Source: Nemertoderma westbladi (lineage: Eukaryota > Xenacoelomorpha > Nemertodermatida > Nemertodermatidae). Taken from it: 64,000 nt of DNA. Below are positions 62,504 through 64,000 of this stretch, in pieces. The translations under genes were made by a program, and so were the position numbers. Every line of letters starts with the position of its first letter. The first letter of the stretch is position 1. Under the pieces are notes generated by a model. The model saw only the letters and a list, made by a program, of their open reading frames with translations. It was not told the origin of the DNA and ran no database searches. The stretch is from contig JAUCBJ010008878.1 of the NCBI GenBank assembly GCA_032718475.1, positions 1-64,000 of the forward strand, given 5' to 3'.

Positions 62504-63356
62504 CTACTTAACACTATGTGTACTATTGTGTTTTATTTGATCGCAACTCTTCATAAATAATTTACTGCAGATTCGGCAGATGAAATATTTCATGCTTGAA
62601 TAAACCCGCTGGTATGTCATTAGACTGGTCTGTTGGCTGAAAACTTTACTACATATAGAACAACTGTACAATTTCTCACAAGAGTGAACCCATTTGTTGT
62701 TCAATAGCCCTTTCATACTCTTAGCTGGTTTATCTGAATTAGATTGTTTCTTGGGACCAGTAGGCATGTTGGAACCCGAAGGAAACGAGAAAAGATTCCA
62801 CCGTATAAACGACAAATAGGAAATGAGAAAAGATTCCACCGTGTAAACGACGTTGTAATGTTCGCATGTGAATTTAAGTAAATTGTTAGCATGAGCTAAG
62901 TCGAATCTCTTTCTCTCACCACATCCACCACTACTCCTCTGTTGTCTAAGAAGTACCTCCTGATTATCAGACTGAAAACTGTCACATCCAGTACAGAGAA
63001 ACTACCCATCTTCCAAAGCGTTCATCCCCAATTTCTTATTCTTCTATTGTTTAGTAATTAATCCCATATTCTTTTGTGTATCCATTTCCATACCAAGTAA
63101 GGAGTTCCATTCCAGCTGAAACTGGTTTACAGACCCAATAATATATATCCTCTCCAAACCGAAACCCACAAGCAGTTTGTTCCTCTTCCCATTTGGAGCA
63201 GTTTACATTGCGCACCCAATTCGACTCAAACTCCCATCTCCTGCTGATAGTAAAAGATTTACCCTCATCATCCAACTCCTGGTTTCTTTTCTCCATCATG
63301 AGGACCATCGTGTCGCAGTATCTGAGTGGACACAGTGCCTGAACTGCGTACACAAT
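62504..63356 (-). pseudogene. PRDM9-like SET/zinc-finger relic, copy A
   Basis: Minus strand: NWVRNVNCSKWEEEQTACGF, IYYWVCKPVSAGMELLTWYG and NGYTKEYGI form the post-insert half of a PRDM9-type SET domain (compare the family pattern NWMRxVNCAxxxEEQN and GxELLVWYG). A stop follows. The linker is frameshifted, but relatives of copy B's CAGYDSYQSDNQEVL and CEHC.V.YTVESF are readable. The frame 62839-62504 ends with two C2H2 fingers: LYSCSICSKVFSQQTSLMTY and YFICRICSKLFMKSCDQIKH. Antisense to NRBP, inside its intron. An upstream SINE at 63369 may have cut the gene. Confidence 0.78.
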
Positions 63357-63368
63357 AGTGTTTCGTGG

Positions 63369-63577
63369 CGCAGATTCGAATCCGACTAAAGACTGTAGAA
63401 ATTTCGCACTGCTGTGTCCCTATAGGCAAAGACACTTTAGACATTAGTGCCTACGCCAACCCAGCGGTATAATGGGAACCTGACTTGCTGGGGTAATGAT
63501 AATAAAAGCGCTTTGAGTATGGCGAGCATAGAAAAGAGCTATATAAATAACCAATATTATTATTATTATTACCAAAG
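63369..63577 (+). mobile_element. tRNA-derived SINE of a second family
   Basis: The head retains GGCGCAGATTCGAATCCGAC (a B-box-like GATTCGAATCC). The body has GCACTGCTGTGTCCCTATAG and GCAAAGACACTTTAGACATT. The 3' part is AAAGCGCTTTGAGTATGGCG and AGAAAAGAGCTATATAAATA, a widespread SINE/LINE tail, followed by (ATT)n. The 5' end is probably truncated. Confidence 0.7.
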
Positions 63578-64000
63578 AATGTTCCCTGATTCAAATCGAC
63601 CTTGGTAAACACCTATTATTTTTATAAATTTGAGATTTCTTTATCTCCAGACACAGGGTAATTGATCTGCTGCCCTGGTTTCTTCCACCAGGAGTGTATT
63701 CCTCACTGCAAAGGTCTCAGAATAGAAAGCTGTTAATAATTTTATAGGGCAGTTGCAGTTGGTGTAATCGACCTCCTCTCTGGGTTGTAATCCACATCAG
63801 GGTTTGAAAGGAGCATTCGATTTAGAAGTGACGATGACTTTTAAATGTGACTCAACAGCTGTAGATTAACAGATCAATAAATAAATAAAATTATTAATTA
63901 ATAAACTTTCTTTTAGGACTGGGTCTTTTGTCGATACCTAGATGTTAGGGTAGGGTGAGTAGCTACACCAAAGGTACACCAACTTGTACTTTCGACATTG
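63578..64000. other. end of window, NRBP intron
   Basis: No NRBP exon recognised. A TTTCTTTTAG acceptor-like site stands at 63909-63918, but the sequence after it does not match NRBP. Confidence 0.4.

Noticed and set aside
63918-64000. Next NRBP exon after the TTTCTTTTAG site
   Set aside because: Translation in all phases does not match the NRBP segment expected after IKIGS.

Overview
Eukaryotic (animal) genomic DNA, AT-rich and dominated by transposons. Coding signals are metazoan: a sorting nexin of the RUN-coiled coil-PX type (SNX29), the multi-exon pseudokinase NRBP with GT-AG introns, PRDM9-like SET and C2H2 fragments, and two ARM-TIR-SAM proteins of a kind expanded in invertebrates. 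Short palindromic words (TAGGCCTA, ACCGGT, TACTGTA) recur everywhere. The repeat content (RTE-like and CR1/Jockey-like LINEs, Harbinger, THAP and hAT-type DNA transposons, tRNA-derived SINEs whose body resembles the cephalopod Ceph domain) suits a marine invertebrate, but I cannot name the phylum from the sequence.

Layout. 1-3.2 kb: SNX29-like gene on the minus strand, in one exon, carrying an in-frame 13-residue repeat. 3.2-8.8 kb: non-coding, with small hairpins, a reverse SINE and a Harbinger-like MITE. 8.8-11.1 kb: first ARM-TIR-SAM gene. 13.8-19 kb: an RTE-like LINE joined tail to tail with a second partial copy, giving a palindrome of about 3 kb. 20.9-22.9 kb: decayed Harbinger element with a MADF gene and an antisense DDE transposase. 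24.6-27 kb: second ARM-TIR-SAM gene. 28-36.5 kb: gene-poor, with a THAP-bearing fold-back element, a 651-bp TTA-flanked MITE carrying a 30-bp minisatellite, and a hAT-like element. 36.9-37.8 kb: third ARM-TIR relic, preceded by nine antisense copies of a 50-bp piece of itself. 41.1-42.3 kb: C2H2 zinc-finger pseudogene split by a SINE. 42.8-50 kb: several terminal-inverted-repeat elements and large palindromes. 52.2-55.4 kb: CR1/Jockey-like LINE with a long open RT frame. 58.2-60.4 kb: first five coding exons of NRBP, which continues beyond the window. The long next intron contains two tandem PRDM9-like SET/zinc-finger relics in antisense.

Biology. The best functional story is the ARM-TIR-SAM family: two intact intronless paralogues with identical TIR amino-acid sequences (third-position differences only), a kept candidate NADase glutamate and strongly diverged linkers, plus a pseudogene turned into an inverted, tandemly amplified fold-back. 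Innate-immune or NAD-cleaving function is inferred from the fold family. SNX29 (endosomal sorting) and NRBP (pseudokinase scaffold) are conserved single genes unrelated to it. No operon logic applies. Coordinates of decayed elements are by-eye estimates.
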